Shown here piece after piece: positions 6,508-14,351 of a DNA stretch of 26,789 nucleotides (position 1 is its first letter; each line of letters begins with the position of its first letter). Made by a program: the position numbers and the translations under genes. Below the pieces are notes generated by a model. It was not told the DNA's origin. It worked only from the letters and a program-made list of their open reading frames with translations, and did not search any database. Source of the DNA: an uncultured bacterium (GTDB lineage: Bacteria; Actinomycetota; Coriobacteriia; Coriobacteriales; Coriobacteriaceae); assembly GCA_905216175.1 (NCBI GenBank), contig CAJMSV010000015.1:1-26789 (forward strand), given 5' to 3'.

Positions 6508-7374
6508 ATGGATATCGATAACTTTGAATGGTGGTATAGCGAGGGCGAGGCACCGGACGAGGGGTGGGACGAGCCCGCGTCGCGTGACGTGTCGAGCGAC
6601 GAGGACGAGACCTGCAACGATGCCGTCGAGACGGACGCCGCTTCCGACTCCGCCGAGCCCCTAACCTTTGAACTGGCCTGGGCTCAGGCCGAGGCCGACG
6701 AGGCAAAGGCCGATGCCACGGCCACACTCGGTGAGCCGGCGGACATGTCCATCTCGCCGGCCAAGACCCCGCAGCCGCGCCATAACATCGACCCCGGCAG
6801 CACGGCATCCTTCAGCATACCCGACGTGCCCGCGCAGGGTGCCCAGGCGCCCGCCCCCACGCATCGCCCCAACCTAGCTCGTGAGGAAGACGCGGCCCGC
6901 CGCTCCCCGCTCGGCCCCATCCTCATCGCCTTCATGGCCGGCGTCATCGCTTGCTCGGCGATCGGAAATGTCTGGAGCCATGTGGAGCAACAGCGCAAAG
7001 ATGCCGCCAAGGTCGAGATGTCTGTCGAGCAATCGCTCAGCCGCACGCGCTCGGTGCATGTATCGGTCGAGGTCAAGGACGGTGCGACATGGGACACCGC
7101 CCGCGGCGACAGCCAGATGCTCATCCACATCGCGGGCCGCACGCTCAAAGGGCAGGCGATTGACGAGTATCAATATGTCAGCTCCGCTGGCGACGGCATC
7201 GAACTCAAGCCCGGCGACTACGAGCTCACGGTCGACGAGCCTCCCGTCGCCACCGATGGCACGCGCTTCCGCGCCTCAAAGCGCATGGTTCCCGTGAGCT
7301 TTAACTCGCAGGCGCCCGATACGGTCGACAGCACGCCGCAGGGTGGGTTCGACCTTTACGCAATCGCTCAATAG
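6508..7374 (+). CDS. Predicted single-pass membrane protein, unknown function
   Basis: A 288-residue protein I do not recognise. Residues 1-130 are strongly acidic and low in complexity, rich in Asp, Glu, Ala and Pro, and probably disordered in the cytoplasm. One clear membrane helix follows at about 134-153 ('GPILIAFMAGVIACSAIG'). The rest, about 155-288, would be outside the cell: a short helix with 'VEQQRKDAAKVEMSVEQ', then alternating beta-like segments such as 'VHVSVEVKDGATW' and 'PGDYELTVDEPP'. This layout is reminiscent of anti-sigma or membrane-anchored scaffold proteins, but there is no recognised motif to support it. Start ATG 6508 has AAGGGG 8 bases upstream. It stands alone between a divergent MFS gene and an epimerase gene on the same strand 79 bases downstream. 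Confidence 0.8.
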   Translation: MDIDNFEWWYSEGEAPDEGWDEPASRDVSSDEDETCNDAVETDAASDSAEPLTFELAWAQAEADEAKADATATLGEPADMSISPAKTPQPRHNIDPGSTASFSIPDVPAQGAQAPAPTHRPNLAREEDAARRSPLGPILIAFMAGVIACSAIGNVWSHVEQQRKDAAKVEMSVEQSLSRTRSVHVSVEVKDGATWDTARGDSQMLIHIAGRTLKGQAIDEYQYVSSAGDGIELKPGDYELTVDEPPVATDGTRFRASKRMVPVSFNSQAPDTVDSTPQGGFDLYAIAQ

Positions 7375-7453
7375 CTGCGCCTGCCGCTTCTCCTTGCCGC
7401 CAAGAGTGGGACAATAGCCCTCGACACTGTTGTTTACTTTTGGAGGAAGTAGC

Positions 7454-8347
7454 ATGTCCACCGTCACTACCATCAAGCGCGGCGGCCTTACCGCGGCCAT
7501 CGATTCCATGGGTGCCCAGCTCACGAGCCTTGCCCTCAACGGCAATGAGTATCTGTGGCAGGGCGACCCGGCCTTTTGGGGCAAGCACGCGCCCATTCTG
7601 TTCCCCATCGTGGGCTCACTGCGCAACAACACGGCGACGTCTGCGGCTGGTACCTGCGAGATGCCGCGCCACGGCCTCGCGCGCATCGTCGAGCACAAGC
7701 TGGTCGAGGTTTCGGAGGACGGCTCCTCGGTAACGTACGAGATTACCGATACGCCCGAGTCGCTCAAGGCGTTCCCGTTCCACTTTAAGCTCAACATGAC
7801 CTATGCCTTGACCGGCGACGCCACCCTCACGCAGACCTTTGCCGTCACCAACACCGGCGACGTGGACCTGCCGTTCTCGGTGGGCGGCCACCCCGCGTTT
7901 AACGTACCGGCTCCCGGTGCCGAGGACGAGGCATTCGAGGATTACGAGCTGGCATTTACCGAGGCTTGGACCAACGAGGCCCCCATCATCACGCCCGATG
8001 GCCTCATGACGTTCGAGGGCAGCTACAAGGCGCCCGATAACTCGGACGTGCTGCCCATCACGCACCGCAGCTTCGATAACGATGCCATCATGTTCACCGA
8101 TACCCCGGGCTCCACGCTCACGCTGCGCGGCCGCAAGTCGGGCCATGGCGTCAAGATCGACTTTGAGGGCTTTAAGTACATCGGTGTGTGGTCCGCCACC
8201 AACGACGCCCCGTTTGTGGCGCTCGAGCCCTGGACCGGTCACACCACCATGGACACCGAAGACGACGTCTTTGAGCACAAGGTCAACACCATTACGCTGG
8301 CGCCGGGCGAGACGGATGTCCGCAGCTTTAGCGTCACTTTGCTCTAG
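7454..8347 (+). CDS. Aldose 1-epimerase family protein, LacX-like
   Basis: A 297-residue cytoplasmic sugar mutarotase-type enzyme. Family landmarks are 'YLWQGDPAFWGKHAPILFP' near residues 33-51, 'PRHGLAR' with His73, 'GGHPAFN' with the proton-transfer His146 and 'VALEPWTG' with the catalytic base Glu258. The wording of the first motif points to the LacX branch of the superfamily rather than GalM. The reaction in this branch is presumed interconversion of alpha and beta anomers of a hexose or hexose phosphate; the true substrate is not known. ATG 7454 is chosen because GGAGG lies 7 bases upstream. It is followed by a hairpin repeat and a strong terminator, so its transcript ends there. The gene upstream is unrelated and unknown, which gives no help with substrate. 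Confidence 0.93.
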   Translation: MSTVTTIKRGGLTAAIDSMGAQLTSLALNGNEYLWQGDPAFWGKHAPILFPIVGSLRNNTATSAAGTCEMPRHGLARIVEHKLVEVSEDGSSVTYEITDTPESLKAFPFHFKLNMTYALTGDATLTQTFAVTNTGDVDLPFSVGGHPAFNVPAPGAEDEAFEDYELAFTEAWTNEAPIITPDGLMTFEGSYKAPDNSDVLPITHRSFDNDAIMFTDTPGSTLTLRGRKSGHGVKIDFEGFKYIGVWSATNDAPFVALEPWTGHTTMDTEDDVFEHKVNTITLAPGETDVRSFSVTLL

Positions 8348-8348
8348 A

Positions 8349-8389
8349 GGTTCCGCCGTTCTAACGAACGGCGGACCAGTCGACGCTGC
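8349..8389 (+). repeat. Dispersed hairpin repeat, family A, copy 2 (divergent)
   Basis: A stem formed by GGTTCCGCCGTTC (8349-8361) and GAACGGCGGACC (8366-8377), with one bulged T, closes the loop TAAC. After two bases comes TCGACGCTGC (8380-8389), the same ten bases that follow copies 1 and 3 after three bases. The stem bases differ entirely from the other copies but still pair, which supports selection for structure. Confidence 0.65.
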
Positions 8390-8418
8390 GCGCCACCCAG
8401 AGCGACAATTTGTCATTC

Positions 8419-8460
8419 AAAAGGCAAGGCATGACCAGAAGGTCTATGCCTTGCCTTTTT
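8419..8460 (+). terminator. Rho-independent terminator of the epimerase gene
   Basis: AAAAGGCAAGGCATGACC (8419-8436) pairs with GGTC-T-ATGCCTTGCCTTTT (8441-8459), one bulged T, loop AGAA, ending in a run of five T. It lies 72 bases after the epimerase stop and before the amino acid importer operon. The A-run on the left also allows function on the minus strand, though no minus-strand gene arrives here. Confidence 0.88.
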
Positions 8461-8627
8461 CATGCCAACTTGTTCGCCCTGGACGTCGCTCGCCGGCATT
8501 GCCAAAACATCGGCGTCCCCAATGATTACCGTGTGTCTATTAATTTTTCGAGCTTGTGCTGCGCTGCTGGTCGCTGGCGTATATCCTGTTAAGTCGTCAG
8601 CATACGATTCAACAGGGAAGGCAGATT

Positions 8628-9554
8628 ATGCATTCTCCCCAACAGTGCGACGCGCATCCACAGCCGGTATGCAGCCGTCGCATCTTTTTGGGTAGCGCTC
8701 TCGCTGCGAGCGCTACTGTCGTCGCCGGCGCACTTGCCGGTTGCCAGCGCCCCTCCACGCTGGAAGTAGTTCAGCCCACGACGGGCGGCGGTCGCGACGA
8801 CCTGTCCGATTCCGTGATCGGCAAGGACAAGATCCGCATTGGCATGGAGGCGGCCTACGCCCCGTACAACTGGCAGGTTTCCGAAGCCAGTGAGTACACC
8901 ATCCCCATCGACAACGTGCAGGGTGCCTATGCCGATGGCTACGACGTGCAGATCGCCAAGATCGTCTGCAAGGCCCTCGGTGGCGAGCCCGTTGCCGTCA
9001 AGCAGAGCTTCTCGGGCCTTATCGATTCGCTCAACAACGGCCAGATCGATCTCATCATCGCCGGCATGAGCGCCACGCCCGAGCGCGAGGAGTCCGTCGG
9101 CTTTTCCGATCCGTACTTTATTGGCTACTTTGGCCTGTTCGTAAAAGAGGGCTCGCCCTACCAAAATGCGACCAAGCTCAGCGACTTCAGCGGCGCCACG
9201 GTGCTCGGGCAAAAGGACACCATGCTCGATACCGTCATCGACGAGATCCCGGGCGTTGTGCACAAAAACCCGGTCGATTCGGTTCCCACGGTGTTTTCGA
9301 ACCTGCTGCAGGGCACCTGCGACGCCGTGACCTACAACACCGAGAACGAGAAGGGCTATATGGCCCAAAACCCGGGTATCGTGCCGATTCAATTTGCCGA
9401 GGACGAGGGCTTTAAGCAGGAGGTCACGGCAAACGTCGGCTGCCGCAAGGGCTCGGACAAGCTGCTTAAGCTCATCGACAAGACACTCAAGGGCATTAGC
9501 CAAGAGGAGCGCGACCAAATGTGGGACGCGTGCCTCGACCGTCAGCCGGCATAG
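8628..9554 (+). CDS. Amino acid ABC transporter substrate-binding lipoprotein
   Basis: A 308-residue exported binding protein of the SBP_bac_3 family. The N-terminus has a twin-arginine type signal, 'SRRIFLGSALAASA' (residues 16-29), ending in the lipobox 'ALAGC' with lipidated Cys39, so it is probably folded before Tat export and anchored outside the membrane. The mature part shows the family order: 'KIRIGMEAAYAPYNW', 'GYDVQIAKIVCKALGG', 'LIDSLNNGQIDLIIAGMSAT' and 'REESVGFSDPYF'. A stretch of about 20 residues between the first two motifs is longer than usual. ATG 8628 is preferred to upstream starts because it directly gives a standard signal peptide and has GGGAAGG upstream. It heads an operon with permease and ATPase genes. 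The ligand is a polar amino acid or similar; which one cannot be read. Confidence 0.94.
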   Translation: MHSPQQCDAHPQPVCSRRIFLGSALAASATVVAGALAGCQRPSTLEVVQPTTGGGRDDLSDSVIGKDKIRIGMEAAYAPYNWQVSEASEYTIPIDNVQGAYADGYDVQIAKIVCKALGGEPVAVKQSFSGLIDSLNNGQIDLIIAGMSATPEREESVGFSDPYFIGYFGLFVKEGSPYQNATKLSDFSGATVLGQKDTMLDTVIDEIPGVVHKNPVDSVPTVFSNLLQGTCDAVTYNTENEKGYMAQNPGIVPIQFAEDEGFKQEVTANVGCRKGSDKLLKLIDKTLKGISQEERDQMWDACLDRQPA

Positions 9555-9563
9555 GGAGGCAGC

Positions 9564-10712
9564 ATGAAAACCATCAATCGTCTGGCCTCCTTTATCAAGG
9601 CCGACCACCGTTATGTATACCTGGGCACGAGCGTCATCGCGGCGCTCGGCCTGGCGTTTAGCCAGCGCAACCCCACACCGCTGAGCTTCCTGGCTCCCAC
9701 GGGCGTGTTCCAAGATTGCCTTTGGGCGATTCTTTGGGCCTGGCTCGTCGTGTCGGCGGCGGCGCTCGTCACCAAACTCATGCATTGGAGCGACTATCGC
9801 GAAAAGTCGCCGTTCGCATCCGAGCGCTTCCGTCGCTGCGTGCGCCTAGGCAGCTACGTCGTGGTCGCCATCGCGGCGATCTTTTTCGTGGACCGCTGCG
9901 TCATGTCGTTTATCGACCTGGTGCAGGTGAGCATTGTCTCGGATTCCAACCCCAGCGACTTTTTGTCGAGCCTGGTCTACATGACCTACAAGAGCGGTGA
10001 CTTCTTCATTCGCGGTATCGAGATCACCATCGCGCTTGCCACCTTCGGCACTGTCATCGCATTCTTCCTGGCGCTGCTCTTTGTGTTTTTGCGCATTCAG
10101 ACGTTCGACCGCGTGGATAACGACCTGGTGCGCTTCTTTAAGAGTATCGGCCGCGGCTTTGCGACCGTCTACTCCACCATCGTGCGCGGCACGCCCATGA
10201 TGGTCCAGGGTCTGCTCATCTATTACGCGGGCTTCACCGTTTTGCGCGGCATGGGCTTCGAGACCGCTCAGGCCAACCAGATTTGGAGCACCTTCACCGC
10301 CGGCCTCGTCACCATCTCGCTCAACTCCACCGCCTACATGATGGAGGTCCTGCGCGGCGGCATCGAGTCCATCGATCCCGGCCAGGCCGAGGCAGCACGC
10401 TCGCTGGGCCTGTCGCAGTGGCAAGCCATGCGCAAGGTCGTGTTCCCCCAGGGCATTAAAAACGCGATTCCGGCGCTCACCAACGAGCTCATCATCAACA
10501 TCAAGGATTCGTCGGTGCTCTCGGTTATCGGCGTGTTCGACCTCATGTACGCCACCACCACCGTCGCCGGTGTGTACTATCGCCAGATGGAGGTCTACTG
10601 CGTGGCGCTCGTGGTCTACCTGATCCTGACGCTCGTGGCGAGCCGCCTGCTCGAGGCCTTTGGCAAAAAGCTCGGCGCCGAGGCTCCGGTCACGCTGCCC
10701 AGCTCCAACTAG
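9564..10712 (+). CDS. Amino acid ABC transporter permease with N-terminal extension
   Basis: A 382-residue membrane protein. The conserved HisM/GlnP permease domain occupies about residues 145-370; it includes 'VRGTPMMVQGLLIYY' and the EAA coupling loop 'EAARSLGLSQWQAMRKVVFP', which contacts the ATPase, followed by 'IKDSSVLSVIGVFDLM'. The first 145 residues are not part of that domain and add about three hydrophobic segments (near 18-32, 52-74 and 92-112), with a charged loop between the last two. Typical permeases of this family are about 220-250 residues long, so this one is a long variant of unknown purpose. The ATG follows the binding-protein stop by 9 bases, with GGGAGG 4 bases upstream. 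With only one permease gene present, it probably acts as a homodimer. Confidence 0.94.
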   Translation: MKTINRLASFIKADHRYVYLGTSVIAALGLAFSQRNPTPLSFLAPTGVFQDCLWAILWAWLVVSAAALVTKLMHWSDYREKSPFASERFRRCVRLGSYVVVAIAAIFFVDRCVMSFIDLVQVSIVSDSNPSDFLSSLVYMTYKSGDFFIRGIEITIALATFGTVIAFFLALLFVFLRIQTFDRVDNDLVRFFKSIGRGFATVYSTIVRGTPMMVQGLLIYYAGFTVLRGMGFETAQANQIWSTFTAGLVTISLNSTAYMMEVLRGGIESIDPGQAEAARSLGLSQWQAMRKVVFPQGIKNAIPALTNELIINIKDSSVLSVIGVFDLMYATTTVAGVYYRQMEVYCVALVVYLILTLVASRLLEAFGKKLGAEAPVTLPSSN

Positions 10713-10734
10713 GCTCAAGACGAGGAGAATCATC

Positions 10735-11520
10735 ATGGCAGATACCGCCATTACCGGCGTTGCGGCCGCCGCACAGACCAATAAGCCGCTCATCCGCGTC
10801 GAGGGCCTGCGCAAGAGCTTCGGCTCGCTCGAGGTACTCAAGGGCATCGACCTGTCCGTCAATCCCGGCGAGGTCGTCACCATTATCGGCGCCTCGGGTT
10901 CGGGCAAGTCGACCTTCCTGCGCTGCCTCAACCTGCTCGAGACCCCGGACGCGGGCCACATCTGGTTTCACGGCCAGGACCTCACGGCCGAGCGCTGCAA
11001 CATCAACAAGCTGCGCGAGGACATCGGCATGGTGTTCCAGGGCTTTAACCTGTTCAACAACATGGATGTGCTCGACAACTGCACGCTCGCGCCCGTCACG
11101 CTCAAAAAGATGGGCAAGGCCGAGGCCGAGAAGGTCGCGATGGAGCATCTGACGAGCGTGGGGCTCGAGAAGTTCGCGCACGCCGCCGTGGGTCGCCTGT
11201 CCGGCGGCCAAAAGCAGCGTGTGGCCATCGCTCGTGCCCTATGCATGAATCCGCAGATCATGCTGTTCGACGAGCCGACCTCCGCACTCGATCCCGAGAT
11301 CGTGGGAGAGGTGCTCGAGGTCATGCGCAAGCTCGCTGCCGACGGCATGACCATGGTCGTCGTCACGCACGAGATGGCCTTTGCCCGCACGGTGTCCGAC
11401 CGCGTGGTCTTCATGGACAAGGGCGTGGTGCTCGAGGACGCCGCGCCGGCCGAGCTCTTCGGCAACCCCAAGCACCAGCGCACCCGCGAGTTTCTCTCGC
11501 GTTATCTCGAGGACAAATAA
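10735..11520 (+). CDS. Amino acid ABC transporter ATP-binding protein, GlnQ/HisP type
   Basis: A 261-residue ATPase that drives the importer encoded just upstream. All catalytic motifs are intact: P-loop GASGSGKS (52-59), Q-loop Q102, signature LSGGQKQR (155-162), Walker B ending in Asp179 with catalytic Glu180 and H-loop His212 in 'VVVTHEMAFA'. 'SALDPE' and 'FQGFNLFNNM' are typical of the polar amino acid group. The first 18 residues are an Ala-rich lead-in before the domain. ATG 10735 has GAGGAG about 8 bases upstream; an earlier in-frame start would begin inside the permease gene. A GC-rich hairpin follows the stop. Binding protein, permease and ATPase in this order make a complete uptake system. 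Confidence 0.96.
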   Translation: MADTAITGVAAAAQTNKPLIRVEGLRKSFGSLEVLKGIDLSVNPGEVVTIIGASGSGKSTFLRCLNLLETPDAGHIWFHGQDLTAERCNINKLREDIGMVFQGFNLFNNMDVLDNCTLAPVTLKKMGKAEAEKVAMEHLTSVGLEKFAHAAVGRLSGGQKQRVAIARALCMNPQIMLFDEPTSALDPEIVGEVLEVMRKLAADGMTMVVVTHEMAFARTVSDRVVFMDKGVVLEDAAPAELFGNPKHQRTREFLSRYLEDK

Positions 11521-11544
11521 CCAACCGCAAGCGCTTATGTGGCA

Positions 11545-11567
11545 GGGCCGCTCCGGTGGGGCGGCCC
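11545..11567 (+). terminator. GC-rich hairpin after the importer operon
   Basis: GGGCCGCTCC (11545-11554) pairs with GGGGCGGCCC (11558-11567) across loop GGT, with one G-T pair. Only TCGTCATC follows, with no T-run, so it would be a weak or partial terminator. It lies between the importer stop and the M20 peptidase start 26 bases later, so some read-through into the peptidase gene is likely. Confidence 0.45.
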
Positions 11568-11592
11568 TCGTCATCACAATCGAAAGGATGCT

Positions 11593-13008
11593 ATGGCCGA
11601 GGTTTGGCGCTTCTTTGCGCATGAGGATGATTTTGCCGATTTGGACAAGGCCGGCGCATGCGAGCGCCTGAGCCGCGTGCTGTCGTTTCCGACCATTTCG
11701 AGCATGGATGCCGAGGCGGTGGACTGGCAGCCGTTCGACGACCTACGCGCCTATATGCAGCAGGCCTGGCCGCGCGTGTTCGCGGCGGGCGAGGTCGAGC
11801 TCATCGACCATTCGCTATTGGTGACGCTTAGCGGTTCCGACCCTGCCCTCAAGCCCATTATGCTCATGGGCCACATAGACGTGGTTCCCGTGGTACCCGG
11901 CACCGAGGCTGACTGGACGCATGCCCCCTTTAGCGGACATGTGGACGACACCTACATTTGGGGTCGCGGCGCCATCGATATGAAAGACCAGGTCGCAGGC
12001 ATTCTCGAGGCGGTTGAGTATGCGCTCGCACACGGCTGGGAGCACAAGCGCACGCTGCTCCTGGCCTTTGGCCAGGACGAGGAGACTACGCAGTATGGCG
12101 CAGGCGCCATCGGCCGCGCGCTCGAGGAGCGCGGCATTGAGCTTGAGTACCTGATCGACGAGGGTGACTACCGCATCGTTCCAGCTGCCGAGTATGGCGC
12201 GGGCGAGGGCTGGCTTATGCATGCCGACCTTGCCGAGAAGGGCTACGCCGATATTGTGCTCAAGACGAAGAGTGAGGGCGGGCATTCGTCCAACCCCTAC
12301 GGCGGCACATCGCTCGAGGTACTGAGCCGCGCTATCGCCGCAATCTGCGATATCGAGTGGCCGACGCGCGTCACGGACCTGCTTGCCGTACAGCTCGTCG
12401 AGTTGGGGCTCTACACGGCCGATGAAATTGCCGCCAACGGGGATGCCGTTGTCCGCGATTGCCTCGCCAGCAAGAAGCTCTATCCGCTGGTGACGACCAC
12501 CTGCGCGCCCACGCAGATCGAGGGTGGCAGCACCGGCGCCAACGTAATGCCGCAGGATATGTGGGCCAATATCAACTTCCGCATGCTCGAAGGCACGAGC
12601 GTGGCCGACGTTGTGGCGCGCTGCCGTGAGGCGGTTGCCGGGGCGGACCTTGCCGGTCGTGTCGAAGTGGAGCTGGGGCCCGGCAGCTCCGAACCCTCGC
12701 CGTCCCCGCGCATCGGTGGTCCCGGTCTCGAGTTGGTTCGCTCCATCGCCGCCTGCTATTTCCGTGATCCAAAGGGGACGGAGGAAAACGGATCATTCGA
12801 GCCAGTGGCAATTGTGCCCTCGACCGTGATCGGCGCGACCGACGCTGCCAACTACCAGCGCATTTGCTCCGAGTGCATTCGCTTCTCGGCCTTTGTGGTA
12901 GACGGTGACGAGTGCGACCGCGGCGTCCACGGCACCAACGAGCGCATCACCCGCCGCGCCTACCTCCAGGGCGTGCGCTTCCTCATCGCCCTGCTCCACA
13001 CGCTCTAG
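11593..13008 (+). CDS. M20 family metallopeptidase
   Basis: A 471-residue cytoplasmic peptidase or amidohydrolase binding two zinc ions. Metal and catalytic positions are visible: His94 and Asp96 in 'MGHIDVVPV', bridging Asp129 in 'GRGAIDMKD', catalytic Glu163 with ligand Glu164 in 'FGQDEE' and a late His in 'GVHGTNER'. 'GGHSSNPYGGTS' marks the dimerisation (lid) domain. The overall pattern matches the carboxypeptidase S / PM20D1 branch, so likely substrates are dipeptides or N-acyl amino acids. ATG 11593 follows AAAGGA. An oddity is the stretch RDPKGTEENGSF (391-402), where relatives as I recall them run straight into 'VAIVPSTVIGATDA'; its DNA is flanked by TGATCC and GGATCA and may be an inserted repeat. 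It may be co-transcribed with the amino acid importer, which would link peptide breakdown to uptake. Confidence 0.92.
   Translation: MAEVWRFFAHEDDFADLDKAGACERLSRVLSFPTISSMDAEAVDWQPFDDLRAYMQQAWPRVFAAGEVELIDHSLLVTLSGSDPALKPIMLMGHIDVVPVVPGTEADWTHAPFSGHVDDTYIWGRGAIDMKDQVAGILEAVEYALAHGWEHKRTLLLAFGQDEETTQYGAGAIGRALEERGIELEYLIDEGDYRIVPAAEYGAGEGWLMHADLAEKGYADIVLKTKSEGGHSSNPYGGTSLEVLSRAIAAICDIEWPTRVTDLLAVQLVELGLYTADEIAANGDAVVRDCLASKKLYPLVTTTCAPTQIEGGSTGANVMPQDMWANINFRMLEGTSVADVVARCREAVAGADLAGRVEVELGPGSSEPSPSPRIGGPGLELVRSIAACYFRDPKGTEENGSFEPVAIVPSTVIGATDAANYQRICSECIRFSAFVVDGDECDRGVHGTNERITRRAYLQGVRFLIALLHTL
12765..12795. repeat. Palindrome-ended segment inside the M20 peptidase gene
   Basis: A 31-base segment begins TGATCC (12765-12770) and ends GGATCA (12790-12795), with AAAGGGGACGGAGGAAAAC between. 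It is read in frame and encodes most of an apparent extra loop. The AAAGGGGAC core resembles the family B palindromes of this window. That it is a repeat insertion is inferred and needs comparison with other genomes. Confidence 0.4.
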
Positions 13009-13042
13009 AATCCGACAAAGGGACTGTCCCTTTGTCGGATTC
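13008..13042. repeat. Dispersed palindrome, family B, copy 2
   Basis: Perfect 17-bp arms, GAATCCGACAAAGGGAC (13008-13024) and GTCCCTTTGTCGGATTC (13026-13042), around a single T. The first base is the last base of the peptidase stop codon. It shares the core GACAAAGGG/CCCTTTGTC with 6304-6336. It could act as a weak terminator, but no T-run follows. Confidence 0.75.
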
Positions 13043-13236
13043 CGTGCGGGTTATATGCAGGTTTGCCTGCGCACGCTATCATATGTGGGTTAGACTCAAC
13101 TATGTACCTCATACGCGAAGGGATGCGCATGTATCTGAGGATCGACATGTTCTAGCTGGGCTTACCCCCGCAGTGGCGCCATGCGCCCCATCAATTCTGC
13201 CGATTTTCACCTTCACGCATATAAAGGAGTCCTGCC

Positions 13237-14304
13237 ATGCGCGACAAGCTCGAAAAGATCATCAAGGCCTACGAGGAGCTCGAGAAGAAGCTTTCCGACC
13301 CGGCCGTCGCCTCCGACATCAAGGAGTTCACGCGTCTCAACAAGGAGTACGCGCACCAGTCCGACCTCATCGCCGCTTCGCGCGAGTACATCGGCGCGCT
13401 CGATGACATCGAGGCTGCCAAGGAGATGCTCCGCGACACTACCGATGCTGACGAGAAGGAGATGCTCCAGATGGACATCTCCGAGAACGAGGACAAGCTT
13501 CCCCAGCTCGAGGAAGATATCAAGTACATGCTCATCCCGAGCGACCCCAACGACGACAAGAACACCATCGTCGAGATTCGCTCCGCCGCCGGTGGCGACG
13601 AGGCGGCCATTTTCGCCGGCGATCTGTACAAGATGTACCAGCGCTTTTGCGAGTCGCGCGGCTGGAAGACTACCGTGCTCGATTCCAGCCCCAGCGAGGC
13701 CGGTGGCTTTAAGTCCATCGAGTTCAAGGTCGAGGGCGACCGCGTCTACTCCGTCATGAAGTTCGAGTCCGGCGTGCACCGCGTCCAGCGCGTTCCCAAG
13801 ACTGAGTCCCAGGGCCGCATTCAGACCTCCACGGCTACCGTCGCCGTACTTCCCGAGGCCGAGGAGATCGACGTCCAGATCAACCAGTCCGACCTGCGCA
13901 TCGACACCTACTGCGCCTCCGGCCCTGGCGGTCAGTGCGTTAACACCACCTACTCCGCCGTGCGCATCACCCACCTGCCCACCAACACCGTGGTGCAGTC
14001 GCAGGAGCAGCGTTCCCAGATCCAGAACCGCGAGGTCTGCATGCAGATGCTGCGCGCCCGTCTGTACGAGATGGAGCTCGAGAAGCAGCAGGCAGAGCTT
14101 GGTGCCGAGCGCCAGAGCCAGATCGGCCACGGCAACCGTTCCGAGAAGATCCGCACCTACAACCAGCCCCAGGACCGCGTGACCGATCACCGCATCGGTT
14201 TCAACTCCACCTACAACGGCGTCCTTCTGGGTGATCAGCTCGGCACCGTCATCGAGGCGCTCGCCGCCGCCGAGCGAGCCGAGAAGCTGGCGCAGGCTGT
14301 TTAA
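13237..14304 (+). CDS. prfA: Peptide chain release factor 1
   Basis: A 355-residue class I release factor that recognises UAA and UAG in the ribosomal A site and triggers hydrolysis of the peptidyl-tRNA. The RF1-type anticodon tripeptide is 'PKT' at 187-189 inside 'RVPKTESQGRIQTSTATVAV'; RF2 would have SPF. The catalytic GGQ is at 231-233 in 'GPGGQCVNTT', the glutamine of which is the target of PrmC. Residue 234 is Cys where His or Ser is common. The N-terminal helical domain (1-100) and the C-terminal 'RIGFNSTYNGVLLGDQL' are standard and the length is normal. ATG 13237 has AAAGGAG 7 bases upstream. It is separated from prmC, its usual immediate neighbour, by about 600 non-coding bases with structured repeats. 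Confidence 0.98.
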   Translation: MRDKLEKIIKAYEELEKKLSDPAVASDIKEFTRLNKEYAHQSDLIAASREYIGALDDIEAAKEMLRDTTDADEKEMLQMDISENEDKLPQLEEDIKYMLIPSDPNDDKNTIVEIRSAAGGDEAAIFAGDLYKMYQRFCESRGWKTTVLDSSPSEAGGFKSIEFKVEGDRVYSVMKFESGVHRVQRVPKTESQGRIQTSTATVAVLPEAEEIDVQINQSDLRIDTYCASGPGGQCVNTTYSAVRITHLPTNTVVQSQEQRSQIQNREVCMQMLRARLYEMELEKQQAELGAERQSQIGHGNRSEKIRTYNQPQDRVTDHRIGFNSTYNGVLLGDQLGTVIEALAAAERAEKLAQAV

Positions 14305-14351
14305 GTTACGGCGTTTTACCAAACGCCGTAACGGCTCGACGCTGCAAACGC
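14305..14351 (+). repeat. Dispersed hairpin repeat, family A, copy 3
   Basis: It starts on the base after the prfA stop. GTTACGGCGTTT (14305-14316) pairs with AAACGCCGTAAC (14321-14332), loop TACC, then GGCTCGACGCTGCAAACGC (14333-14351), identical to the tail of copy 1. Relative to copy 1 the stem has two exchanged base pairs, with both strands changed together. Confidence 0.8.

Noticed and set aside
13130..13156. An 8-codon reading frame upstream of prfA as a possible leader peptide
   Set aside because: It has GAAGGG upstream, but there are no regulatory codons, no attenuator structure and no sign of conservation; likely chance.
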